Shown here piece by piece: positions 25,098 to 35,754 of a stretch of DNA of 64,000 nucleotides. The translations under genes and the position numbers were made by a program. Below the pieces are notes generated by a model. That model saw only the letters and a list, made by a program, of their open reading frames with translations, had not been told where the DNA came from and did not search any database. Numbering within the stretch: position 1 is the stretch's first letter; each line of letters begins with the position of its first letter. Source of the DNA: Citrus sinensis (Eukaryota > Streptophyta > Magnoliopsida > Sapindales > Rutaceae); the NCBI RefSeq assembly GCF_022201045.2, contig NC_068561.1, positions 15,401,001 through 15,465,000 of the forward strand, written 5' to 3'.

Positions 25098-26444
25098 TGT
25101 TAGCCTAAAGAACTATACATAATGTAATTTTGATGATAACAAACATATGTATTAAAGTGATTTAATAGATATTGTATTTCACATTTTCACTAGTTTTTTA
25201 AGGGTAATATTTATGCAAGTAAATCAAGTGAAATCAAGTTCAAGACACTCAACGGACAACGGCGAAATCAAGAATAAAGTTTAGAGCTCAATGGATAAAT
25301 TAGTGCGATAAATTCTTGTAAAGCCGGTATAATTTAATTGATGCATGATTTAGCATTTGAGAAGCTCAAGAGATTAATTTAATTAAATACTTTTCATAAA
25401 CTAAAATGTTTTATTTTTATAAAATAAAGTATTTTGTGGATTTGAGTAATTTGGACTTAAATGCTAAGTTTTGAAATCTTTGATTTTAATAAGTATTATT
25501 ATTAAATTTCAGAGTTAGATGTTTTTACAAATATTTGAAATGTTTTGGGCCATACTATAATGTATGAATATTTTAGACTAAAGTGAAAGATTTTGATAAC
25601 TTTGAAAAATATAGATATTATGTTGAAAAAGACCTTTTTGCGAAATAATAATATCTTTGAGGCCATATCATAATTTCAGAAAGATTTGGAAAGACAACTA
25701 TTCTTAGGAAATTCTGAAATTGGACCTATTTGAAAAATTTTATAACTTTTGGGGCCTTAGTATAATTTTAGTGAACAATATTACTGTAGTAAAATTCAAA
25801 AATAACGGTAATATCACTGTTCATGAATGGCTAGCCGGATAAATCAAGCGGCTAACCACTTGGGCACGGGAATTTACCTATAACGGCTAGTTTTCGGGCT
25901 TTAATTATAAAAAACTCAACTCCAACTTCATTTTAAGAACCAATGCAAGCAAATATAAGATCATACAACATATATTGAGCTTCCAAAATGCAAATCATCA
26001 TAGATTGAATCATTGTTGAGCTATTATTTGCATATTCACTCTTAAAGAGAGTTTTTGTTGTAATTTTCATTTCTTATCAAATTGTGAGTGTGTAAGTGTG
26101 AGAAATACTTGGGGTGAAAAGATTGGGGAGATAATTTCTTGATTGTAAAGGTTCATTGACACCTTAGAAGTCAATTGTAAGAACTTGAAGCCTTGGGAGG
26201 CTTGGATAGTGAAATCCTCGAGCTTGGTTGGCTTGGAGGCGTGGACGTAGGCGGGGATTGCCGAACCACGTAAAAATCCATGTGTTTGTTTTTCTCTTCC
26301 CTTACTCTTTTATTTTTATGCTTGTTTGAATTTATTATTTTCTATTCCATTAAGGCGTTAGATTAATTTGTTATGCGAATTGTATTGCATAATTTTTAAA
26401 AACCAAATTCACCCCCCTTCTTGGGTTGCGTAACTTGCATTTCA
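25098..26444. mobile_element. Solo LTR of a retrotransposon, probably Ty1/copia (fossil)
   Basis: The segment starts TGTTAGCC and ends GCATTTCA (TG...CA) and is flanked by an exact 5-bp duplication CCATG at 25093-25097 and 26445-26449. The text near the right end, AATTCACCCCCCTTCTTGGG, is common at the 3' ends of plant copia LTRs. No internal region or second LTR is present, so it is a solo LTR left by recombination between the two LTRs. The intact target duplication argues for insertion that is not extremely old. The lineage is inferred from style only. Confidence 0.82.
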
Positions 26445-26449
26445 CCATG

Positions 26450-26951
26450 TATATAACTTTTTAAAGATAAAATTTCAGTAAATGTTATGAGATTTTAGAA
26501 ACCAGCGCAATGGACAACCTACCATTAATTGAGTTCTAATATGTTTCCATGCTAGATCCCCACATAGGTTAAAAATACAAAAATTAAATGAACACATAAG
26601 CTTATGAATACTCATTCCTACAAGTTAGTTTTCAAGAGTGAGTTCTATCAATGAATTCATACTATACACAATTAAGGTCGAGCTAGCATAGCATTGTTGA
26701 GTATGATCAAATCGGTATGTACAACTTCATGACAATTGCGAGTGTGATATCAAATGCATCATGTTGACTATGAGATTTAATAAAGATACAGAATTTGTAA
26801 TGTCAACCAATTGGGAGAGGTGACGGATTGTCGTAAACGATGGTTGCAGAGCGTGATGGACTTCTACAATCCTAAACTATAAACATAAAAACTAAATGGG
26901 TTATATAAGTTTGATAAATCACATTTAATTTCAAGTTAACGATATCAATTA
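26450..26951. other. Intergenic DNA
   Basis: Nothing recognisable as a gene. Confidence 0.4.
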
Positions 26952-27175
26952 GGGTAAACTTGAATTTACTCCTACATAGAATGATAATCTTCAATTTATC
27001 CTATAAAAATGTGAAAACATCAATTTACCATTAAAAAAAAAAAATCAATTCTTCCCATATAGTCACATTTGCCGTCATCTTCTAAACAAAAATAGTAGAT
27101 AAATTAAATTTTTTGCATTTTTGGAGGACAAATTAAAAATTGTCACTCTACTAGGGGATGAATTGAAGTTTACCC
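26952..27175. mobile_element. Small MITE with GGGTAAACTT ends
   Basis: The start GGGTAAACTTGAATTTACTCC and the reverse complement of the end (GGGTAAACTTCAATTCATCCC) form imperfect terminal inverted repeats of about 50 bp. The insert is 224 bp with no coding capacity. No clear target duplication was seen, so the superfamily is open. Confidence 0.68.
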
Positions 27176-29870
27176 ATAAAAGAATTAGGAATGTAACAAA
27201 AAGAAAAAAAAAATTGTGGCTGATTGCTAGTATACCGTTGAAGGCGATGCAGAAAGCATATCAATGATGCAAACTTTAATGTTATTGTAGATTGGATTGC
27301 ATTTGGAGGTGGTTTTAAGAGAAGTAGACCATATCAAAAAAAAAAAAAATTGTGCTCGTAAAACATTGGAGCCGATACATGGTTGACATATCCTCTCAAA
27401 TGCATGCTAAAAGTAAAAGAATTTTGGACAAATTTTTAAGTTATTAGTAGTTGTTGAGTAAGAATTAGCTTAAATTTGAAGGTGATAATCAGGAGAAGAT
27501 TAATACAATGTACAAACGGTGCGGCGGGAAGCTGATGCTTGGTAGTATTTGACCCTAAACACATCTTGAAAGTACGTAGATACAAATGATTCAAACTTAT
27601 GAGTAATTGGTAGTTGAGTCAGAATTAGCTTGAACTTGAAAGGTCATCCAGAGAAAAGGGTTCTGTCTACAGAAGGGTTGTCGCATCATCATCACCCTCT
27701 ACAATTTTGCTAATAATGCCCACTTGGAGCTCCAATGTGAACCATGTCCCTTCAGATCTGTCGATTAGTTTCACTCACTCACGAAACTAAATATTCTGCT
27801 CCACATTTCTCCACTAGCCATAGTGGCTTTTTGTAAAATCATGTAATATGCTAATATGTTTTCATAGAAAGTTCAACTCATTGCATTAACGTACACATGT
27901 GCATACCTGAAAATACTCATCTAAACACAACCAGATCTGCCGATACCAGGGATGTAGCCAAAAAATTGTGTCATCTAGGGCACATTCAACGTATAATATA
28001 GACTATGAGTGTAGCCTAACCGACCATGAAAGTGTTTTGCACAGTTGGGGTAACAATAGAGAGTAAGGACTAGTGTTTAGTGATGAGGTTACTCATTTTT
28101 ATCCAAAATTTTTATCTTTTTTTCAAAAAAGATAGAATACAATTTAAAAATATTCAAATCACAATATATGACACTATAATTATATTATATTATTATTTCT
28201 TGATAGATTTTTATTGATTACGGTTGTCCTTATAAGGTTTTGTGTTTTGGAAATGATACATGATGATTTCATTGGTAATAAAATAATATACAATATTTTA
28301 ATGTATACAACTAAGAAGAAGAAGAAGAAGAAGATGATGATGATGATGATGATGATGAGGGAAAAAGGTCAAAAAACCTTATTTTTTTATAGTTTCATAT
28401 ATTTTAACTATTAGTGTGGCTAATTCATGTATATTGAATCAAAATAACTAATAAATTTTAAAAAATTATTTTTTCAATAATGCTATGTTTACTCAGTTTG
28501 GATATTTAATTGGGATACTCACAGATGCGTTACCAATCATATAATGTTATGTGTATAATATTAATTGTTTTATTATTAATTATTGATATTATTTTTACAA
28601 TCCACTAAATGAAATGACGTATGATTAAGTGTCCCAATTGAGTATCCAAAATGAATACGCATAGTATTACTCTTTATTTTTATTTTTTTTGGAAGACTGT
28701 TAAATTTAAAACTCTTTAAAACTCTTAAGACAATTTTAGTATTCTTAACACTAAGCTGGAGCACTATCACAAATTCAAAGCAACTATGGACTGATTTGAA
28801 ATTGCTCTTCGAATTTTTTCGAAGTTAACTGTGGCCTGTGCATCAGCTGGTATCGTACTGGCAGAGCTGGTCGATACGAATAATCACCCCTAGTCATATT
28901 GGCTATCACAAAGCTACTACTTAATCGGTCGATAGAACTTTTGATTAGCACTAATCACATAATATAATTATTAATGATCATATAGGTCAATAAGAATGTA
29001 TGAGTCACATTATTGTAATTAGTCGCCTCATTTTCATGAGCACAAGATTAAAGATAATGCTTGAGGCAATACTGAATATAATAAATCTTTCAATTGTGTA
29101 TGATGGATCGATAGGATAGATGGGAAAATAAGATGAATCAAAATGATAGCAGTAAACAGGGAACTTCATCATGGAATCCATCGTGACCATTTTACACTAA
29201 CCATATGGAAAGCACTATGTATATAAAAGTCATAAAAATTTAGAAACACATAAAAGTATGTCTAATCAGGGAAAGTGGAAAAGAAAGTTCAAGCTTAAAA
29301 GTTAATATCAATGAAAAGGGACATAGATGAATGAGTCCTTAGTTGAGGCAAGTAAACGTCGTGCAACCAAACAAACAAGCAACGATTTAACGCATAGCCT
29401 TCAGTACTTTCTGAGTCTTTAGACCAATAATGCTAGCTATATTATAGATAAGAGTTTTAAGTGGCTTAGATCAGAAGAGTGCAACAAACAGCGCACCACA
29501 CCACTAATGAGGAGAAATCAAATATATGTGGAACTGAGAATGTTGATGAAAAAGTGACCCTGTTGACAAATAGAAGAGAAAGGGCTCATAGTGCTTCTCC
29601 GTATGATTGCTTTTGACTCGACAGGTATCAAAGAAGTGAAAGCAACTAGCTACTGTAGAAGATCTCCATGCACCTAAATTAAAGATAAAACATATCTTCT
29701 GGTGGAGGAAAACCTAATATGCTGATAAGAATTCTCCTATTCCAGCACCTGTTTGTGTGTGTAGAAGTGGGTGTGCACATTTGCTCCTATGAGATAGTGA
29801 AGAGTAAAAGCAGGTACCATCGGTCAATTCAAAACAAATGATTGAGACCATTTCCACCAGAGATAATGTA
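27176..29870. other. Intergenic gene desert
   Basis: I find no gene. A poly-A followed by ATTGTG recurs at about 27208 and 27342, which could frame a small (about 130 bp) retroposed piece. Near 28316-28358 there is an (AAG)n(ATG)n microsatellite. Short reading frames here are low-complexity. Confidence 0.4.
28310..28358. repeat. (AAG)n(ATG)n microsatellite
   Basis: Seven or so AAG repeats pass into about eight ATG repeats. The apparent poly-Lys/poly-Met reading frame across it is an artefact. Confidence 0.9.
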
Positions 29871-30032
29871 AATGCAAATATCTGATATTTACTTTTTCAG
29901 AATGATAATTCAGTTGGTAAGATGTCAGCAATTAACAAGTAATCTCATTATAATGCAAATATCTGATATTTACTTTTTGAGAATGATAATTCAGTAGGTA
30001 AGTTGTCAGCAATTAACAAGTAATCTCATTAT
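29871..30032. repeat. Direct tandem duplication of 81 bp
   Basis: Copy 1 (29871-29951) and copy 2 (29952-30032) differ at only about three positions (TTTTC/TTTTG, GTTGG/GTAGG, AGATG/AGTTG). Both begin AATGCAAATATCTGATATTT. It lies in non-coding DNA and looks like a fairly recent duplication. Confidence 0.92.
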
Positions 30033-31032
30033 CTGAGACTCGTAAGACTTTTCTGAAATTTCTGAGTTTTCGTTTTCATTTTCTTGTTGAAGGCTGAAGC
30101 TTAGAGTTTTGAAGTCAATATTCAGTTACACAACCTTAGTACAATCAATCAGAATCCAGTGTTGAAAAATACAAAGTACTATCTATAGGTCAAAGCCTCG
30201 CCCCACAGATAAATAAATAAGTAATTGAATAGAATTTATACTCATAGTTGCTCATATTGACAATATATATATTTTTTTGGCTCAAATATTACAGCATTCA
30301 TCCATCCATTTGGGATACAATGCAACATGCAAGTCATCCATTAAATTGAAAAGGCCACACAAAAACAATTACATGCCCTGTTGTTGCAGACTTGAAAAAC
30401 CATACAATTTATAAATCATGGAAGCCCAAGTACTATATATCTCAACAGATGATTAGGCACCACATAGGAGCTTCTAATGATGCCAAGAATCCTTACAGTC
30501 CTGCAACTAAAAGCATCATATGAATTCAATTGCAGTTTTTTGTGTAATCTAACACATTCGGGAATGTCATGAAATTTAAATGCAGTTACCAGGAATAAAT
30601 TGAGCTGCAGTTCATAGAATTCACAGAAGACCTTTGAGATAATTTCTCTGTGATATTAACATAAACAGACCATATATAAAGCCTCCACCTGAGCTTTGGG
30701 GGATTTGATTTCTGATGTTCTAATGGTCTACAGCATTTACAACCTCTAGCAGAGTTGCCAAGCTTACCAATTTACAAGTAAATGCAATAACCCAAATGCC
30801 ATACATTTCTCTCCCTGTGTGCTTACTATCGGAACTTGGTGAAGAAACAGAACTTCAGTTAGCAAAAAGATCAAGAGAAGCCAAACAATTTGATTTATGA
30901 ACCCTTATTACACTTCCATGCTATTGAAGAGCCAACAAACTCAGAAGTCATCTCTCATGTTTCCATGTCATAACCTTATTTAAATACCCTCGTGTGCCAT
31001 TTATGTCTCCGTTTCCGAACAGAAAAGTAGCA
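30033..31032. other. Intergenic DNA, possible 3' transcribed region of the downstream minus gene
   Basis: No coding region is seen. Base composition is less extreme than in the desert to its left. It may hold a spliced 3' untranslated region of the minus-strand gene at 32219-32896 (see that entry), which cannot be shown from sequence. Confidence 0.3.
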
Positions 31033-31043
31033 GAACATAATTG

Positions 31044-31215
31044 TATGCCCCTAGGGGCTTGACCAAGTGGTTTTCAAGCAACTACCTTTCGCTAGCCACC
31101 TGAGATCGAATCTTGGGGAAGTAAGGGGCTAAACTATTGATTTGGGTTTTGCCCACCCTCCTACAGTCCTACATCTTCCAAACAAAAAATTAAAAACAAA
31201 ATACAGAAAAAAAAG
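31044..31215 (+). mobile_element. tRNA-derived SINE
   Basis: The element has a box A-like GGGCTTGACCAAGTGGTTT near 31053 and a box B-like GAGATCGAATCTTGG near 31104, spaced as in a tRNA gene, followed by a non-tRNA body with pyrimidine-rich text and an A-rich tail. An 11-bp duplication with one mismatch flanks it: GAACATAATTG at 31033-31043 and GAACATAATCG at 31216-31226. The head resembles a Ser/Leu-type tRNA. Length about 172 bp. Confidence 0.85.
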
Positions 31216-31226
31216 GAACATAATCG

Positions 31227-32218
31227 CAAAGAAATATTCTCTTGAAAAAGAAACTAGTTGGTGGACAGGGAGAGATATAAGACAAGAGTTGGAAGGTGTC
31301 CTGATGGGCTGATATTAAGCGTCTCTTATACAAGCTAAAAGTTCATTTGAACAGTCCCAAAAGCGTGGCATGAAAAGCAAGCTAAAATTATGCAATTTCA
31401 CTTCATACATTAAACATATCATTTTAGAACCTTAGTCTGATTCAGACTTAACACTAAACCTCTGGTAATGGCAATTCAACAGGAAAATCTTGCAGAGTAT
31501 TATTCTTCTTTTACACAGGCACGTAAGCTTGGAATTTCATGGTTCAAAGACAGTTCCAATAAGAAACCAACTGAGCAGTTTCTATCATTAACACACAAGT
31601 AAACATGGGTGTAGATGTAAGGAAACTAAGGAGGTCTGAACTGAAATCCACCAAAAATTATTAAACATGGGTGTCTGTGAATCTTACATTCAGGGTCCGC
31701 TCCTTTTAGTTGATCACTCAATTAAAAGATGAATGCAACCTTACTCAGATTATCTTGTAATTTATGCTCCCACCAAACATCAGCAACTAGCAGTTACATC
31801 AAACTTCTGAAAAGCATACACGACCATCTCAGCGAGTTTCAGGTTGAAGCTTATTAACTAAAATTAACTCAGTATACAAAACGAAAGCCTAATAAAGTGG
31901 GGGAAAAAAAAAGCACCTTCAATCTATTAGCTTTATTTCTTGATGTGTAATACTACTACACAGTAGTCAGAAAGTACCATGTAGAATGAAATCTACCAAA
32001 TGAATAGAGGCTATTAATACAGTAATTTAAGTCCATAAGGAAGACTGTTAATTACAGAAATTACAACGCGTGCGAATAAAAACCCCCATTATACAAATTC
32101 ACACACACATACATCTTTACTCATCTTATCATACCATATGCAACAAATGCATTATCAATTAAACTAACTTTTAACCTAAAAAGGAAAAAAGAATTACCTA
32201 AATAATGTTTCATTCATT
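31227..32218. other. Intergenic DNA / 3' flank of the plastid-protein gene
   Basis: No coding region. Read on the minus strand, the stop codon at 32219 is followed within 30 nt by ATTTAG|GTAATTC, a plausible splice donor, so the 3' untranslated region of the gene to the right could be spliced across this stretch. Confidence 0.35.
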
Positions 32219-32896
32219 CTAATCTTTGTTTTGCTTCCTATTCCCCCTCTTCCTCCATCTTTTCGGCGGCTTTCCGTTGAACCCATTTGTGCTCGAAACC
32301 TCCTGCAAATTCCCATTTCCATTTTCGTTATCTTCTTTACTCTGTAAGTCATTGCGCTTCGACGCAATAAGCCCATAGGGTTTCACGCTGTGAACGACTC
32401 CTTTGGGGAAAAACCTAGCGGAAGGCAACCCGTCGGGGGTCTCAAACATTTGCGGGCCGTCGCTCTCGGTCCAGAGGTCAAACCCGCCGGGTCTTTGAAA
32501 CCGGTCCGCCAAGACTTTGACTTGCTCGTCGGCGCTGACAGAGAAGAGGTTGGGGGCTTTTTCGACGGCCTCCCAGGGGCGCTCGAGCTCGGAAACTGCG
32601 GCTTTGAGTTCGGCTCTCTTTCGCATCTCGTAGATATGTCTCTCGCGGCAGAGGCGGGCTTTGAGGAGCTGCTTGCCTTTCTTGGCTTGCATACGCTTCC
32701 ACTGCCACTTTGAGACCCCGCCTGGATACGTGCGGGGCCCACCTCCCATTCGGATTACTGTTGATTTTGGGTGGTCGTGATTGTTGTTGAAAGAAACGTA
32801 GGTGGGTCTGTTGGCGAGGAAGAGTTGGGTCGGTGATGATAGTGATTGTGAGAAAGATAGCACAGAAGCTGAAGAAGCTGTTATTGAGAGAGCCAT
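32219..32896 (-). CDS. Conserved plant protein, probably plastid-targeted, function unknown
   Basis: An uninterrupted frame encodes 225 residues from the second ATG. An in-frame ATG six codons upstream (32914) is possible but has T at -3, while the chosen ATG has A at -3 and G at +4 and starts MALSITASSAS, which reads like a chloroplast transit peptide (Ser/Thr-rich, few acids, to about residue 45). The mature part is strongly charged: a basic segment with 'GGVSKWQWKRMQAKKGKQLL', a helical Arg/Glu-rich stretch, then 'EQVKVLADRFQRPGGFDLWT' and 'LPSARFFPKGVVHSVKPYG'. The tail is Lys/Arg/Asn-rich. The pattern resembles a conserved single-copy plant protein that I cannot name; the basic character would fit binding to RNA or ribosomes, but that is inference. 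No membrane span is seen. Confidence 0.85.
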   Translation of the reverse strand: MALSITASSASVLSFSQSLSSPTQLFLANRPTYVSFNNNHDHPKSTVIRMGGGPRTYPGGVSKWQWKRMQAKKGKQLLKARLCRERHIYEMRKRAELKAAVSELERPWEAVEKAPNLFSVSADEQVKVLADRFQRPGGFDLWTESDGPQMFETPDGLPSARFFPKGVVHSVKPYGLIASKRNDLQSKEDNENGNGNLQEVSSTNGFNGKPPKRWRKRGNRKQNKD

Positions 32897-33022
32897 TTGC
32901 AGAATTGAGGGCATTCAATTTTGCTGGGAATCAGACAAACTGAAGGAGCAGAAACAGGTCTTCTATCATTGACACATTAATCAACTGATAGATAAAAATA
33001 AATTACCCCAATTAAACAACAG

Positions 33023-33093
33023 GCACCAGTGGTCTAGTGGTAGAATAGTACCCTGCCACGGTACAGACCCGGGTTCGATTCCCGGCTGGTGCA
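33023..33093 (+). tRNA. tRNA-Gly: tRNA-Gly (GCC)
   Basis: A 71-nt cloverleaf: acceptor stem GCACCAG/CTGGTGC, box A TGGTCTAGTGG, anticodon GCC in the loop CTGCCAC, T-arm with GGTTCGATTCC, and A as discriminator base. No intron. It lies about 130 bp upstream of the divergent minus-strand gene. Confidence 0.97.
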
Positions 33094-34700
33094 AGCATTT
33101 TGTTTTTCAAATATACGTTTTGTTGAGGTCTGCGCGTGCAATCGCCAACATTTTGTAAGCCGGCACAAAGACAGGATCTGTATTAAGTTACTAACTGATG
33201 CCCCTCATTGTGCTATCAAAAGAATTAATCATCCACGCGTTGTGTTTCGAGTTTCAGTGGCATTCAACCGCAATCGTAGATTAGCATCATTGACTGACTC
33301 TCAACAAAATGGTATAATAATATCCATAGGCTACCCAGAGCTTTATCATAATAGATCGACTCACTTGCAGACATATGTACATATATATTCGAGAATCAAA
33401 ATATGCAGCCTCCATATCATGGCACCAGCCTTTTTTTTTTTCCCCCAATAACATTACTAGTTCTATATATGCATGCATTATCAGTCTGCGGCGATACAAG
33501 AACAAATCGGGGCATAAATGCTGTCTGGCGAGAGTTTGCAAACAAGAAAACACTTCTTAGATTCTTCAATTTAACCCATGTTCTTTATGTTATCATAATT
33601 TCTAAACTATAGGAATAGAGTGGTCTAATTAATTGAAAGGGATGAACTGAGACAAGAGAAGGATAGCAAAATTTTGGTCTAAATTTTCCCCAGGAAGCAC
33701 GTTTACTTCTTTTTTCATTGATTCTGATATGATAAGGCGAGAAAGTTAAACAATGCTCTTTTGTACCCTGCATATCAACAGGGCCACGCTCAAATTAATT
33801 AAATTAAGCTGCAGTATATGCCAGGCATGCACCTAAAAACAAGAACAAAACAAGTTTGGTAAAGAATTAGTGTATGGCGATAGCTTTTAACGAGTAGTCA
33901 CCCTTAATTTAAATATTTACTTGATTGCTTTAGGTGATTTGCTGCAGAAGCTTTTAAGTTACAACTGTTATAAAAAATATATAATTATTAAATAAAAATT
34001 AATAATACTTATTAAATATGATATTTTAAATAATAATATTGGTAAAAATAATAAAAATGATTAATTAGACATTTTAGTATTGTAACTTAAAAATTACAAC
34101 GACCAAACCTTAATTACAAACAAAATCTTAGTCATATAGTATCAAAGAGAAAGATTCTACGATGTGACTATGAATGAACGGAAAATATGTTAAGTTTGTT
34201 CTTCAGGCCATGGAAATGAACTTATACTTTGTCCCACGATTAGCTGCAATCCTTAAGAATTTGAAGAAACAATCGTTCGCTTGACAATTAATTAGACATT
34301 ATGATTAATTTTGGCATTTCTTGGAACCTGAGACACCTTGCTGGCAGATTAAGCAACTTGTTGGAATCTTCTATTATTACTTGAGAAATTATGGGATCTG
34401 GAGCCCGTATTTTAATTCACTTTTCTTCAATGATCCGCACTTATAATAATTCAAATTAAATGCAATTGCAGCTTACAAATAAACATATTAGAGATCTTGT
34501 ACCCTTAATTAAGATCTTAGTTGTATTTCTACTATTCTAATACCTCCTTCACTTTCCCCCATTCAACAGACAGCCCCATAAACACCAACTTAATAAAATC
34601 AATTAAATTCATCCAGGAATCCTACCCACCTGGAAATTTCCTTCAAACCACACGATTGGAGGATCTCATTTTAATGCCCTTCCAAAGAAAAAGAGGCACT
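33094..34700. other. Intergenic DNA
   Basis: No convincing gene. Several overlapping short frames at 33089-33773 on both strands have no recognisable domain or codon pattern. Confidence 0.45.
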
Positions 34701-34708
34701 TATATAAA
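34701..34708 (+). promoter_or_regulatory. TATA box of the small membrane-protein gene
   Basis: TATATAAA lies 96 bp upstream of the ATG at 34797. It shows that open frame upstream of this point is promoter, not protein. Confidence 0.7.
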
Positions 34709-34796
34709 GGACCCACAAGCCATAGTCTCCATAATCGGCTCTCCACAGCTTCTCAAAATAACTCAAAGCATCCGTAAACCACCAGCATTATTCAAA

Positions 34797-35222
34797 ATGG
34801 CTCAATCTTTTCTTCTTTGCTTGATCTTGGCGGAAGTTTTTCTGGCTCTGGCCATTGCTAGTGAAAACACAAATACTCGACACATTCTTCACTCAAACCC
34901 ACCAGCATTGAGTCCGTCAGTCAGCCCGGATTCATACAAAGCTGAAGCGGCTTCAATAAGGAAACTCGGAAAGCACCAACCCGCTGCAGCTTTCAACCCA
35001 TCCGAGTCACCTCAACTTTCAAACGAAACTAATCATTCTTCTGAGCAAACAACTTCAAACGAACAAGAGATTCATCTGAAGAAGAATCACCATTCAATTG
35101 ACAGGTCAGTTGCTGGAGGTGGTGTCATTCTTGGAGGACTGGCTACAACATTTTTGGTAGCAGTATTTTGTTACATAAGAGCCACGGGGAGACGCAAAGC
35201 CGATAGCCAGATCACAGTTTAA
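34797..35222 (+). CDS. Small secretory single-pass membrane protein, unknown function
   Basis: A single exon encodes 141 residues. The frame is open for a further 276 bases upstream, but a TATA box at 34701 and the signal peptide starting at this ATG (MAQSFLLCLILAEVFLALAIAS) make 34797 the right start. After the signal peptide (about 1-22) comes a Ser/Pro/Asn-rich ectodomain with SP and PS pairs ('PPALSPSVSP', 'NPSESPQ') that could be hydroxylated and arabinosylated. Then a membrane span at about residues 105-125 (GGGVILGGLATTFLVAVFCYI) is followed by a short basic tail ending ITV. It resembles arabinogalactan-like type I membrane proteins or precursors of small peptides. I do not recognise a named family. 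Confidence 0.78.
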   Translation: MAQSFLLCLILAEVFLALAIASENTNTRHILHSNPPALSPSVSPDSYKAEAASIRKLGKHQPAAAFNPSESPQLSNETNHSSEQTTSNEQEIHLKKNHHSIDRSVAGGGVILGGLATTFLVAVFCYIRATGRRKADSQITV

Positions 35223-35754
35223 TAGTGCTACTGTTGTATATCCATGTAATCTGATTAATTCTGTAAAGTAAATATGATAAATTAAATGAGATATGTAATA
35301 TTGAATCTGGAGTTTTATTAATTAGATGAATTTCATTAACGTATAAATTTATTTAACGTTCTTCGCAAAGGCAACACTGAGTCTGAGATATATTAAATTT
35401 CCTAATGATTTTGTTGAGCTTTTGAAAATCATATAAACCTCTCTAATATCCCCCATCAACTTGCCGGGCATAGGCTCAATAAATGGGGCTCCAATTCTAC
35501 AGTCTAATCTAATGGATTTACAACTGATGGGCCTGACCCGACCCTGGACTCGTCTATCTACTAGTGTGCTACGTATAAATCAAACAAAAATTTCTTGCTA
35601 AACGAGCCAGCAGCTTGACTTGCCACGTGGACTAGAGTCAACATATAAATCACCTTTTGAACCTTTTCACCTTCTCGCGGTTTCCTTTCGCAAAACCAAA
35701 AGCGAAAACCTCTCTCGTAAGTTCTTCTAAAACCAAAGATAAAAAACAGCAACA
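35223..35754. other. Spacer with the promoter of the PTRE1-like gene
   Basis: Contains a GCCACGTGG-type G-box (TGCCACGTGGAC at about 35620-35631), about 130 bp before the ATG of the next gene. No gene is seen. Confidence 0.5.

Noticed and set aside
32383-32918. Other-frame ORFs over the plastid protein
   Set aside because: Shadows of the real minus-strand frame caused by its higher GC content.
34521-34796. Upstream extension of the small membrane-protein frame
   Set aside because: A TATA box at 34701 lies inside it and the signal peptide begins at 34797, so the extension is promoter and leader.
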